DNA from: an uncultured Prevotella sp.
Lineage (GTDB): Bacteria > Bacteroidota > Bacteroidia > Bacteroidales > Bacteroidaceae
Direction: 5' to 3'
Assembly: GCA_900317685.1 (NCBI GenBank)
Contig: ONHQ01000033.1
Location: 1 to 63,458, forward strand
DNA: 63,458 nt
In this document: positions 32,396 to 41,435 of the stretch, piece after piece
Position numbering within the stretch: position 1 is the first letter of the stretch
Layout: every line of letters begins with the position of its first letter
Notes under the pieces: generated by a model
Seen by the model: the letters and a program-made list of their open reading frames with translations, nothing else
The model's database searches: none
What the model was told of the DNA's origin: nothing
Position numbers and translations under genes: made by a program

Positions 32396-34456
32396 TCACT
32401 GCAAGTCGAAGTACACACCACCATCGTCTTGCTTATTCTCAGTCTTTTTAGGCTGTGGCGTTTCCTTGAGTTTGCCATTCTTATCGAAGAGTCCATAAGT
32501 AGTGCGCAGCACGGAGAACTCGGTACGGCGGTTGAGCTGGTTACAGATCTCCTCTTTCTTCTTGTCCTTCAACGCTTTGATGAAGTCCTCGGTAAGGACA
32601 TCTCCCTCTTTCAACCACTTATATTTCTCGGTCACCTTCTTCTTGATCTTCTTTGGACGCTCCTTGCCATAGCCTACCGGCGTGAGTCGGTCGGCTGCGA
32701 TACCATGGGCGATAAGATAAGCCACCACGGCTTCGGCGCGCCGCTGCGACAGTCGTTTATTGTACTCCGCCGAACCCTTATAGTCGCAGTGAGCACTGAG
32801 CTCGATGGTCACGTGAGGATTTTCCTTGAGCAGCGCCACCAGTTGATCGAGCGCTGTCTTTGACGAGTCTCGTAACGTAGCCTTGTCGAAATCGTAGAAA
32901 ATATTATCGATGAGTGTCGGGGCGGAGATATTCGCCAAGGCAAACTGCAAGGTTGTGTCGCGGCTTTCCTTTGGATTGACCAGTGCCTTGACCTGTTCCT
33001 GATGATTGAGATAGCCCTTGCAGGTAGCCAGGAAGAGATAGCTGACACCGGGATCCAGCACTTTTGTGAAAGAGCCATCGCTATGCACACTCATCTTCTC
33101 ATTGGTGCCGTCGTCGCCGACAACATAGACCTGAGCAGCAGGAAGCTCATAGCCATCCATCTCGTAGACCCAGCCTTTGACCGTCTGCATGATTTCGGGG
33201 TTGACAAACGAGTAGATATGATCCCAGCCGCGAGCGTCGCCACGATTACTGGAGAAGAAGCCACGGTTGTAAGGTCCCTCGAAAGTCATGCCGAAATCAT
33301 CGCCTTGGGAGTTAAGCGGATAGCCCGGATGGGAGAGATGATAACGTCCGTCCTTACCTACCTTGGCGATGAAGATGTCAAGGCCGCCAAGACCGGGATG
33401 GCCATTGCTGGAGAAATAGAGGTCGCCATTGGGGCGGAATGTCGGAAAGGCCTCGTCGCCCGGCGTGTTGACAGGCTCTCCAAGGTTTTCCACGCCACCA
33501 TAACCAGCCGGCGTGATGCGCACGCGCCAGATGTCAAGGCCACCTTTTCCGCCTGGCATGTCACTCGTGAAATAGAGCCATTCGCCGTCGGGCGAGATAG
33601 CCGGATGGGCGTAGCTCGACAGCGTGTCGCCTGTCAGCTTCACCTCAGTAGCCTTGCTCCAGGCAGCGTCGGAGCGGTTGGACTTCACGATCTGAGCATA
33701 GCGGGGATAGGAAGGATCCGTGACGCACTGGGTGAGAAACATCTCGCGACCGTCAACGGAAAAGCAGCAGGCACCCTCGTCATAGGCTGTGTTCACGCCG
33801 CCGCTGACATCCTCGGGCTTCGACCACTTGCCTTTATCGTCCTTCTGAGAATAGAAGATGTCACCCGGCTTCGTACCGGTGATGCCGCTAAGCTCATCAC
33901 CCTGCGCCTCGTTGCGGGTAGAGGTGAAGTAGAGTTGGTCATACTCGTCACCGAAGAGCACGGGGCAGTAGTCGGCTCGGCGGGAGTTGAACACCTCCAT
34001 GCGCTTCACCGTGTAGCGGCTGCCCAACTGTTTGATGTCGGGAGCCTTGCGGGCTGCAAAGAGTCCGTCACGGGCCAGCTTGTCATTGGGCAGTGAGTCC
34101 AATACCACCCTGAACTGCTCTTCAGCCTCGCGGTAGTTGCCGTTTTTCATCAGCATCTGCGCGAAAGCCAGACGGTCCGCCGTGTCGGCCTGCTGATAGC
34201 GTATGGCATTGCGCCATGCGGCCAGCGCACGCGCCGACTGTAAACTCTTGTCATAGCATATCGCCATCTTGCGCGCTATCTGTCCACGCTTCGTCCGCTC
34301 CTTGGCCGGAGTTTTCTGATAAGCTTGCCGGAACTCATTGGCAGCGTCGTAGTACTCGCCAAGAGCAAGAAACTTCTCGCCCCGGTGGAGATTGCGGTCA
34401 GCACCACAGGAGGTGACCAACCATAATATCATAAGAAAAAAGAGTGTCTTCTTCAT
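32396..34456 (-). CDS. porE: PorE-like lipoprotein: TPR, PD40 propeller, CRD and OmpA domains
   Basis: A 686-residue lipoprotein. The signal peptide ends in a lipobox (LVTSC, Cys17). TPR-like helices follow (about 20-140), then WD40/PD40-type propeller blades (about 165-430, with repeats like SPDGEWLYFTSDMPGG and DLYFSSNGHPGLGGLD), a carboxypeptidase-regulatory-like beta domain (about 435-510), and an OmpA peptidoglycan-binding domain (about 515-665; IELSAHCDYKGSAEYN, LSQRRAEAV). This order and length match PorE of the type IX secretion system (P. gingivalis PG1058), which anchors the PorP/PorK/PorN complex to peptidoglycan. The OmpA domain has a charged insertion (KKIKKKVTEKYKW). No other secretion gene is adjacent, as is also true of PorE elsewhere. 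Confidence 0.85.
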   Translation of the reverse strand: MKKTLFFLMILWLVTSCGADRNLHRGEKFLALGEYYDAANEFRQAYQKTPAKERTKRGQIARKMAICYDKSLQSARALAAWRNAIRYQQADTADRLAFAQMLMKNGNYREAEEQFRVVLDSLPNDKLARDGLFAARKAPDIKQLGSRYTVKRMEVFNSRRADYCPVLFGDEYDQLYFTSTRNEAQGDELSGITGTKPGDIFYSQKDDKGKWSKPEDVSGGVNTAYDEGACCFSVDGREMFLTQCVTDPSYPRYAQIVKSNRSDAAWSKATEVKLTGDTLSSYAHPAISPDGEWLYFTSDMPGGKGGLDIWRVRITPAGYGGVENLGEPVNTPGDEAFPTFRPNGDLYFSSNGHPGLGGLDIFIAKVGKDGRYHLSHPGYPLNSQGDDFGMTFEGPYNRGFFSSNRGDARGWDHIYSFVNPEIMQTVKGWVYEMDGYELPAAQVYVVGDDGTNEKMSVHSDGSFTKVLDPGVSYLFLATCKGYLNHQEQVKALVNPKESRDTTLQFALANISAPTLIDNIFYDFDKATLRDSSKTALDQLVALLKENPHVTIELSAHCDYKGSAEYNKRLSQRRAEAVVAYLIAHGIAADRLTPVGYGKERPKKIKKKVTEKYKWLKEGDVLTEDFIKALKDKKKEEICNQLNRRTEFSVLRTTYGLFDKNGKLKETPQPKKTENKQDDGGVYFDLQ

Positions 34457-34521
34457 TACCTAAGTAACGAAAAAGACACTCATATATTGTCTCGTGAAGC
34501 GCCAAACGATGCCTTCACATT

Positions 34522-35580
34522 TTACTTCGTCGTGACGGCCTCAGCCTCAACAGCCCCTGTACCCACAGATTCGGAGATCTGTGCAACACGCTCGGCCTCT
34601 GCGGCCTTGACAGCTGCCGGATGGCGCAGGTCCCAACGCAGATAGAGACCGGCCAAGATCGTACCGGAGATGCTGTGCCAGGCGCAACTGATGGCGCAAG
34701 GCAGGAGCGTGAGGGGCTGAGAAGCAAAGAAGTTGGAAGCCAGCACCGTGGCCAGTCCTGCATTCTGCATACCCACCTCGATGGAGATGGTGCGCTTCTT
34801 TGCTACATTGAAGCCTGCCAGGCGTCCGGCGAACCAGCCCAGGAGATAGCCCAGGGAGTTATGGCAGAATACCACGGAGAAAGTCCAGATGAACAGCACA
34901 AAGCCGCGTGCCACCAAGTCGTCATGAACGGCAGAGATCACACCACCTACGATGATGGCCAGACACGTGACACTCAGTCCGGGCATCAGTCCTTGCAGTG
35001 TGGGGAAGAAACTGCGATGACTGAAGAAGTAGTTCAGCGCGCAACCTACGGCCACAGGAATGATTGTCACAATGATAATATTCTCAAACATACCGACGGT
35101 GTCAATGGCAATGATTTGTCCACCAAGGAACTGCATGAGCAGAGGCGTCATGACTGGTGCCACCAAAGTGGAGGCACACGACATGCCTACCGAGAAGGCG
35201 ACATCGCCATGACACAGATATGACATCACGTTGCTCGACACGCCACCGGGACAGCAGCCCACCAGCAGGATACCCAAAGCCAAGGCTGGCTCAAGATGGA
35301 AAACGTGGACAAGCGTCCAAGCCACGCCCGGCATGATGATGAACTGGGCACATGCACCAATGAAAATGTCGAGAGGACGACGGGCCAAAATGCGGAAGTC
35401 GTCAGTGGTCAGGGTGAGTCCCATGGTCAGCATAATAATGCCCAGAATGACTGTCTGCGTGTTGCCACGCACCCAATCGAAGATGTGGGGAAAAAAGAAA
35501 GTAAACACGGCGATACCAATCACAAAGGCTGTTGCATTCTTTGCCAGCCATCCTGAAAACGATACTAACGATTTAACCAT
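34522..35580 (-). CDS. Bile acid:sodium symporter (BASS) family transporter
   Basis: A 352-residue inner-membrane protein with nine or ten segments and the BASS signature regions (GCCPGGVSSNVMSYLCHGDVAFSV, then TISIEVGMQNAGLATVLASNF). These carry organic anions such as pantoate, pyruvate or bile acids with Na+; the substrate here is unknown. The acidic C-terminal tail (about 325-352) is poorly conserved. TAACTTTG (complement of 35630-35637) is a -7 element about 50 bases upstream. The upstream gap is filled by a large inverted repeat array that separates it from mrp. Confidence 0.9.
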   Translation of the reverse strand: MVKSLVSFSGWLAKNATAFVIGIAVFTFFFPHIFDWVRGNTQTVILGIIMLTMGLTLTTDDFRILARRPLDIFIGACAQFIIMPGVAWTLVHVFHLEPALALGILLVGCCPGGVSSNVMSYLCHGDVAFSVGMSCASTLVAPVMTPLLMQFLGGQIIAIDTVGMFENIIIVTIIPVAVGCALNYFFSHRSFFPTLQGLMPGLSVTCLAIIVGGVISAVHDDLVARGFVLFIWTFSVVFCHNSLGYLLGWFAGRLAGFNVAKKRTISIEVGMQNAGLATVLASNFFASQPLTLLPCAISCAWHSISGTILAGLYLRWDLRHPAAVKAAEAERVAQISESVGTGAVEAEAVTTK

Positions 35581-35697
35581 AAGACGTTTTGTTTTATAAC
35601 AATCTATTATCTTTTCTCGAAAGATGATGCAAAGTTACAACTAATTTTGATAATAGAGTAATAAAACATAAGTTTTTTCTTCAAGCAAGACAAAAAA

Positions 35698-36050
35698 AGA
35701 CAGAGTAACAGATTGAACAGTAACAATTACAAGAGAAAAAAGACAGAGTAACAGATTGAACAGTAACAATTACAAGAGAAAAAAGACAGAGTAACAGATT
35801 GAACAAAAGCAATTGCAAGAGAAAAAGACAGAGTAACATATTGAACAAAAGCAATTGCAAGAGAAAAAGACAGAGTAACATATTGAACAAACACAATATT
35901 AGAATAATCTGTCTGTTCAATATGTTACTCTGTCTTTTTAATCTATCTGTTCAATATGTTACTCTGTCTATTTAATCTGTTTGTTCAATATGTTACTATG
36001 TCTTTTTAATCTGTTTGTTCAATATGTTACTATGTCTTTTTATCTTGTTA
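35698..36050. repeat. Large inverted tandem array (5 copies against 4 copies)
   Basis: Five plus-oriented units start at 35698, 35741, 35784, 35826 and 35868 (period 42-43), each beginning AGACAGAGTAACA(T/G)ATTGAA. Four units in the opposite orientation start at about 35915, 35949, 35983 and 36017 (period 34), each carrying GTTCAATATGTTACTCTGTC or a close variant, the exact complement of the first family. The array lies between mrp and the BASS gene, both on the minus strand, and could fold into several strong hairpins in any read-through transcript. Leucine-rich frames through it are repeat artefacts. Confidence 0.92.
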
Positions 36051-36055
36051 CTCTG

Positions 36056-37165
36056 TTACTCTTTGCCATTATTGACCTGTACGATCTTGGTCTTCGGCAA
36101 CTTCTTGTTGCGCACGTTGACAGTGGTCACCACAGCCTGCGCCAGATTCAAGAAGGCCTGACCCACGATAGAGTCTACTTTCATGGCAGCAGGCTCACCG
36201 GCATCGCCACTCTCACAGATGCTCTGTACGATAGGAATCTGAGCCAGCAGCGGGCAACCCATCTCTTTGGCGAGGTTCTTGCAACCGTCCTTGCCAAAGA
36301 TATAGTATTTGTTTTCGGGCAGTTCAGCCGGCGTGAACCAGGCCATGTTCTCCACGAGACCGAGTATAGGCACGTTGACTTTGTCGTTGCGGTACATGTC
36401 GATACCCTTCCGGGCATCGGCCAGTGCCACCTTCTGTGGTGTGGAGACGATCACAGCACCGGTGATGGCCAGTGTCTGCAACAGCGTCAGATGGATGTCG
36501 GAGGTTCCCGGTGGCGTGTCAAGCACAAAATAATCGAGATCGCCCCAGTCAGCATCGGCGATGAGCTGCTTCAGCGCTGAGGTAGCCATGCCGCCCCGCC
36601 ACAGCGTTGCCTTGTCGGGATCCACGAAGAAGCCAATGCTCAGGATCTTCACACCATATTTTACGATTGGCTCAATCAGATCACGGCCATCCTTTTCCAC
36701 AGCATTGGGTCGCACGTCTTCAACGCCAAACATCTTAGGCACAGAGGGACCGAAGATGTCCGTGTCGAGCAGTCCCACCTTGTAGCCAAGCTTTGCCAAG
36801 GCGATGGCAAGGTTAGCGGCCACGGTGCTCTTGCCCACGCCACCTTTACCGGAGCTGACGGCGATGATGTTCTTCACTTGTGGCAGCAGCTTATCTACTG
36901 TCGGCCGGGGCGCAGACTTAAACTCAGTCTGAATCGTCACCTCTACCTCTGGACTGATGTGATAATGGATAGCAGCCTCGGCAGCCTTCACTGTCGACTT
37001 CAAGAACGGATCGGTATCGCGGGGGAAAACCAGAATGATTCTCACCTTCATGCCATTGATACTCGGCGTATCGGCAAGCATACCACTCTCAATGAGATTT
37101 TTCTTCGTGCCCGGATAGATAACGGTAGCCAGGGCTTGCTCTATCAGCTTAGGATATAATGTCAT
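36056..37165 (-). CDS. mrp: Mrp/NBP35-type iron-sulfur carrier ATPase
   Basis: A 369-residue protein. An N-terminal DUF59/MIP18-like domain (about 1-90) is followed by a P-loop NTPase domain with the deviant Walker A GKGGVGKSTVAANLA, VGLLDTDIFGPS, and DYFVLDTPPGTSDIHLTLL. It assembles or transfers Fe-S clusters in the cytoplasm. The CxxC pair usual near the C terminus of many Mrp proteins is not evident: the only Cys residues in the C-terminal part are in GKDGCKN, MGCPLL and QSICESG. Its promoter (37195-37226) is clear, and the inverted array begins 6 bases after its stop. Confidence 0.92.
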   Translation of the reverse strand: MTLYPKLIEQALATVIYPGTKKNLIESGMLADTPSINGMKVRIILVFPRDTDPFLKSTVKAAEAAIHYHISPEVEVTIQTEFKSAPRPTVDKLLPQVKNIIAVSSGKGGVGKSTVAANLAIALAKLGYKVGLLDTDIFGPSVPKMFGVEDVRPNAVEKDGRDLIEPIVKYGVKILSIGFFVDPDKATLWRGGMATSALKQLIADADWGDLDYFVLDTPPGTSDIHLTLLQTLAITGAVIVSTPQKVALADARKGIDMYRNDKVNVPILGLVENMAWFTPAELPENKYYIFGKDGCKNLAKEMGCPLLAQIPIVQSICESGDAGEPAAMKVDSIVGQAFLNLAQAVVTTVNVRNKKLPKTKIVQVNNGKE

Positions 37166-37194
37166 TTGTATGTCTTATGTTTTGTTGTTTTCTA

Positions 37195-37226
37195 CAAATG
37201 TAGTTATATTTTGTCGAAAGGACAAA
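37195..37226 (-). promoter_or_regulatory. Promoter of mrp
   Basis: On the minus strand TTTG (complement of 37223-37226), a 20-base spacer and TACATTTG (complement of 37195-37202) match the consensus. The mrp start at 37165 lies about 24 bases after the probable transcription start. Confidence 0.72.
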
Positions 37227-37345
37227 TTTTTTTTATTATTTATGTTAGTTCATCTCAAAAAAAGAAAAATTAGCCAAAAGCAGAGACGCTACTTTGTAGA
37301 AAATAACTATCTTTGTTTGATACACAATACGAAAAGACAATTCAC

Positions 37346-39502
37346 ATGAGACGCATACACCTTATTATATTATATCTGTTGATCACCCTCACCTCTGTGC
37401 CCGTCCAACTTTTTGCCGGCAACATCGTCTGGTACAGCGGCAAAGGCCACGTCACCTACTCCGTACAGAAGAAACACGACTGTGTGGTAGACAAGGCTTT
37501 GGACATGTTCTCCGCAGATATGAAGGCCGTCACGGGTAAGAAAGCAGAGCGGGACGGCGACGGTGTTGTCGATGTCTACCAGCTCGACCGTACCAGCAAC
37601 AAGGACATGCAACGGCTAAAAGAGCTCAACGTGCCCTTCATGAGTTTCATCACCCGCGCAGACGCCTTCTGGCTCGGTGTGCGCCAAAACAGAATCACCA
37701 TCGTGGGCAGCAACGGCCGCGGCACCGCCTACGGCATATTGGAGCTGTCGCGTCTTGCCGGTGTGTCGCCATGGGTTTGGTGGGGCGATGTCACACCGGA
37801 GCGTAAAAGCCGGCTGACGCTTAGCGACCGCTACGAAACCATGCAGAGTCCGTCTGTGGCCGAACGCGGCATCAGCCTGCAAGGCACACAGTGGTCTACA
37901 CTCGCCTGGGATCATCAGCAACTCGACAAGCATTTCCGTCAGGACGCATTGGGGCCGAAGTATTATCACCAGCTCTTTGAGCTCATGCTCAGGCTGCGCG
38001 CCAACGCCCTTTACACCGGTTCGGCCACGTCATCAAGGTCTCATCGTCATATCAAGAGCGATAACGAAGTCGCCGACTCTTTTGACATCAACGTCATCAA
38101 CCACCAGAAAGGGCAAGTATATACCGACGACGGCTATGGCTATCTGCAAGGAATGCCCGGCAACGACCAGCACGACGGACGCGATAACGGCAAGCTCCTG
38201 TACCATCTCAGCTACCAGGGCACGCCCCACGACTACCTGTGGCTGTCCACAACACAGCCGGGACTGATCTACGAGTCGCTGCGCAACTGCTGGGACAAAA
38301 ACATCCGGCAGCAATGGATCGCCGTCATCCATGACCCCAAAGTGGCTGCCTATCCGCTCTCGCTCTTCATGGATATGGCATGGAACATCAACGCCACTGG
38401 GCCTGACGCTCTCAAGAAGCACCTCTCAGACTGGCTCGTTCAGCAGTTCGGACAAGTAACCGGTGAACAGCTGGCCAAGCCAATGACTAAATTCTATTGG
38501 CTTTGTGGACTCCGTCGCCCGGAATTTATGGGATGGAACCAAACGGGTCTGAGCGAGAAAGGACGTGGTGCCGACGAGCAGCCGGTACAGGTTTCTGAGC
38601 TCAATGCCGAACAGTTTGGCAATGAGCTGGAGCGGCTTCTCAACGACTATCAAGAGATCGAGGACGACATCAACCGCGTGGAGGCTTCGATTCCCTCCCA
38701 ACTGCGTGATGCCTTCTTCGCCGCTGTGAAATATCCCGTCTGCGCTGCTGCCGACATGGCTACCAAACAGTTGCAGGCCCAGGAAGCAAGAACCATCGGA
38801 CGCAAAGAGAGCTTCCATCACGACGACGAAGCGCTCGAATCGGCTGTGAGAAGTTGGAAAGCCTATCAAGACATCATCCGACTGACCAACTACTACAATG
38901 AGAAGATGGCCAACGGCAAGTGGAATGGACTGATGAACATGTCACCGCGTGGTCTGCAAGTCTTCCTTGCTCCCACATTCATCGACAATCTGACGACCGG
39001 CGAACTGAAGAAATACGACGGCTATGATGGCATCGACGCTCCTATGGACGACGACGGCTGTATCGTCAGAAACGCCTGCGACTATACTGCGGCCACAAAG
39101 AATGTGAGCACCATCGAGATGCTGGGGCACTCCATGAAGGCTGTGCTGCTGTCCAAAGGCGCCTCCATCTCATTCCAGTTCTATGCTCCGGAAGGTAACG
39201 CAGCCCTGCGCACAGCCGTGATCCCCACGTTGCCCTGCAAGAAAGAGCAGTTGCGCTATCGGGTGACGCTCGACAGCGACACCACGTTTACCTATTCTCT
39301 GAATGAGCAAGGAGCCTCAGAGCGATGGAAGGTCAACGTGCTGCGGGGGCAGGCTATCCGCACTGACGACGTACGTCTCTCCTCTGGCACGCATACGCTG
39401 ACCATTCAGGCTCTCGACGACGGCATCATCGTCGACCAGTGGATGCTGGACTATGACCGCGACCGACAGTTCTATTTGTTCCCCGTCAAACCCGCCATCT
39501 AA
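37346..39502 (+). CDS. Glycoside hydrolase family 115-like protein (alpha-glucuronidase family)
   Basis: A 718-residue exported protein. A signal peptide (about 1-24, start MRRIHLIILYLLITL) precedes an N-terminal domain with IVGSNGRGTAYGILELSRLAGVSPWVWWGDV, typical of GH115. A barrel follows with the GY...YHLSYQGTPHDYLWLSTTQPGLIYE and YPLSLFMDMAWNI segments, and then a C-terminal beta domain. GH115 enzymes remove glucuronic or methylglucuronic acid from xylan or arabinogalactan. The region just after QGTQWS is shorter than in characterised members, and I cannot confirm the catalytic acids. The start at 37346 is preferred over 37313, which lies in the promoter (TATCTTTG at 37308-37315). Confidence 0.8.
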   Translation: MRRIHLIILYLLITLTSVPVQLFAGNIVWYSGKGHVTYSVQKKHDCVVDKALDMFSADMKAVTGKKAERDGDGVVDVYQLDRTSNKDMQRLKELNVPFMSFITRADAFWLGVRQNRITIVGSNGRGTAYGILELSRLAGVSPWVWWGDVTPERKSRLTLSDRYETMQSPSVAERGISLQGTQWSTLAWDHQQLDKHFRQDALGPKYYHQLFELMLRLRANALYTGSATSSRSHRHIKSDNEVADSFDINVINHQKGQVYTDDGYGYLQGMPGNDQHDGRDNGKLLYHLSYQGTPHDYLWLSTTQPGLIYESLRNCWDKNIRQQWIAVIHDPKVAAYPLSLFMDMAWNINATGPDALKKHLSDWLVQQFGQVTGEQLAKPMTKFYWLCGLRRPEFMGWNQTGLSEKGRGADEQPVQVSELNAEQFGNELERLLNDYQEIEDDINRVEASIPSQLRDAFFAAVKYPVCAAADMATKQLQAQEARTIGRKESFHHDDEALESAVRSWKAYQDIIRLTNYYNEKMANGKWNGLMNMSPRGLQVFLAPTFIDNLTTGELKKYDGYDGIDAPMDDDGCIVRNACDYTAATKNVSTIEMLGHSMKAVLLSKGASISFQFYAPEGNAALRTAVIPTLPCKKEQLRYRVTLDSDTTFTYSLNEQGASERWKVNVLRGQAIRTDDVRLSSGTHTLTIQALDDGIIVDQWMLDYDRDRQFYLFPVKPAI

Positions 39503-39540
39503 CCGGCTGAGCATTCTTCCACCTTCAACATTCCAATCAC

Positions 39541-40953
39541 ATGACACTTCCTAAGTCTTTTGAAGATTATACCCTTCAGCTCATGGGAGCTGAACGCTTC
39601 ACCCGTCTGTGCCAGGCACTCGACACGCCTTCGCCGGTCAGCATCCGGTTCAACCCGTTTAAGACAACCCACGAAGAACGGCAGAGCATGACATTTCCAG
39701 GGCACGAAGGAGAAAGGATAAAGCAGACGGATAAGGTCTCCTGGTGCAACGAAGGGCACTATCTTGAGAGTCGTCCGGTGTTTACTCTCGACCCACTCCT
39801 CCATGCCGGTGCTTACTATGTGCAGGAAGCTTCGTCGATGTTTATCGACCACGTCATCAGAGAGTATGTCACGGAACCCGTGAAAATGCTTGACCTCTGT
39901 GCTGCTCCTGGAGGCAAGACCACAGCCGTGAGAGCGGCACTACCCGAAGGAAGCCTGCTCTTCTGCAACGAGCCCGTCAAGCTCAGGGCGAATATCCTGT
40001 CAGAGAACATGCAGAAATTCGGCCATCCCGAGGTCATCGTCACCAACAACTATCCCAAAGACTACGCCCGTTCAGGCCTCCGCTTTGACGTGGTCCTGGC
40101 TGATGTACCCTGTTCGGGCGAGGGCATGTTCCGCAAAGACGAGGACGCCGTCAGACTTTGGAGTCCACAAAATGTGGAGAAATGCCGCGACCTGCAACGG
40201 GAGATCATCGAGACGATATGGCCCTGCCTCAACGCGGGCGGCCTCCTCATCTACAGCACATGCACCTACAATGCAAAGGAAGACGAGGAGAACATTGCCT
40301 GGATCGCTCAGACGTTAGGTGCCGAAGTGCTGAAAGTGCCCGTCAATGACCTTTGGAACATCACCGGTCCACTGGTCGGCGACTATCCCGTCTGCCGTTT
40401 CCTTCCCGGCTATACAATGGGCGAAGGCCTGTTCATGGCTGTGCTCAGAAAACGGGGAGAAAAAGAAGAAATGAAAGAAAACAAGGTACGGGAAACAAAA
40501 CAGAGGAAGAAGGAAAAAGGAAAACAAGATCGTCAGCTGCCCACCACAGCTTATCAACAATGGCTGAAAGAGCCTGTGAGCTTCCACAGGGTGGCAGACC
40601 GGTTGGTTGCCATGCCACAACAGTGGGACACATATTACCTCCAGGCAGCCAAGTCACTGCATATCCTTCAGGCAGGCGTCACCATCGGCACGGCAAAAGG
40701 CAAGGACTTGGTGCCCGACGAGAGCCTGGCACTCTCTACTGCTCTCAGCACCGAGGCTTTTCCAAGATGGGAAGCCGACTATCACGAAGCACTGCAATAT
40801 CTTCGCCGTGAGGCTGTTGCCCTGCCCACGGAAATGCCAAAAGGCTACGTGCTCGTCACTTATCAGGGACATCCACTTGGCTTCGTGAAGAACTTAGGAA
40901 CCCGTGCCAACAACCTCTATCCCAAAGAATGGAAAATAAAGATCACGCTATGA
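39541..40953 (+). CDS. RNA cytosine-C5 methyltransferase, NOL1/NOP2/Sun (RsmF-like)
   Basis: A 470-residue SAM-dependent enzyme. The N terminus (ERFTRLCQALDTPSPVSIRFNPFK) leads to SAM motif LDLCAAPGGKTTAV, motif IV VLADVPCSGEGMFRKDED and motif VI YSTCTYNAKEDEENI with the nucleophilic cysteine. A C-terminal PUA-like domain (about 340-470) ends TRANNLYPKEWKIK, as in RsmF-type enzymes. It methylates cytosine in 16S rRNA in relatives. Residues about 305-335 are a Lys/Glu-rich linker. Its stop overlaps the folA start (ATGA at 40950-40953). Confidence 0.92.
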   Translation: MTLPKSFEDYTLQLMGAERFTRLCQALDTPSPVSIRFNPFKTTHEERQSMTFPGHEGERIKQTDKVSWCNEGHYLESRPVFTLDPLLHAGAYYVQEASSMFIDHVIREYVTEPVKMLDLCAAPGGKTTAVRAALPEGSLLFCNEPVKLRANILSENMQKFGHPEVIVTNNYPKDYARSGLRFDVVLADVPCSGEGMFRKDEDAVRLWSPQNVEKCRDLQREIIETIWPCLNAGGLLIYSTCTYNAKEDEENIAWIAQTLGAEVLKVPVNDLWNITGPLVGDYPVCRFLPGYTMGEGLFMAVLRKRGEKEEMKENKVRETKQRKKEKGKQDRQLPTTAYQQWLKEPVSFHRVADRLVAMPQQWDTYYLQAAKSLHILQAGVTIGTAKGKDLVPDESLALSTALSTEAFPRWEADYHEALQYLRREAVALPTEMPKGYVLVTYQGHPLGFVKNLGTRANNLYPKEWKIKITL

Positions 40954-41426
40954 TCAGCATCATCGTGGCTATGTCGCCTCAACTGGCCATAGGCTTTCGC
41001 AACCGTCTGCCGTGGCATCTGCCCGAAGACATGGCTCATTTCAAGGCGCTCACCACTGGGCACACGATCATCATGGGCCGCAAAACCTTTGAGTCTCTGC
41101 CAAATGGTGCACTACCCCACCGCCGCAATGTGATCATCACACGGCACTGTGACACCATGAAAGAGCGCTTTCAAGGTTGCATAGTCTATGATTCTTTGGA
41201 GAATGCTCTCAAGTATGAAGCAAAGAATCATGAGGTTTTCATCATCGGCGGGGGAAGCATCTATCGCCATGCTTTGCCCCTTGCCGACAAGATCTACGCC
41301 ACCCTCATAGAGCAAGAACCCAAGGAGGCCGACGCCTGGTTCCCGGAAATAGATATGAGCAAATGGCACATAACAAAAAAAGAGAAGCATACAGGCTTCT
41401 CCTTCTTACTCCTTGAGAGACTGTAA
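40950..41426 (+). CDS. folA: Dihydrofolate reductase
   Basis: A 158-residue enzyme: ISIIVAMSPQLAIGFRNRLPWHLPEDMAHFKALT carries the substrate-binding Pro-Trp and active-site Glu, then IIMGRKTFESLP and FIIGGGSIYRHALPLADKIYAT for NADPH binding. It makes tetrahydrofolate. The start at ATG 40950 gives the 4-base overlap with the upstream stop and places ISIIVA at the usual position; ATG 40929 would add seven residues. The convergent Lrp-type gene ends 9 bases away. Confidence 0.95.
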   Translation: MISIIVAMSPQLAIGFRNRLPWHLPEDMAHFKALTTGHTIIMGRKTFESLPNGALPHRRNVIITRHCDTMKERFQGCIVYDSLENALKYEAKNHEVFIIGGGSIYRHALPLADKIYATLIEQEPKEADAWFPEIDMSKWHITKKEKHTGFSFLLLERL

Positions 41427-41435
41427 CTCCCAGAA

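Noticed and set aside
33002-34096. 364-codon plus-strand frame opposite the PorE-like gene
   Set aside because: The minus strand encodes a complete lipoprotein with recognisable domains.
35681-35920. 79-codon leucine-rich minus-strand frame
   Set aside because: It only translates the 43-bp repeat units in one phase.
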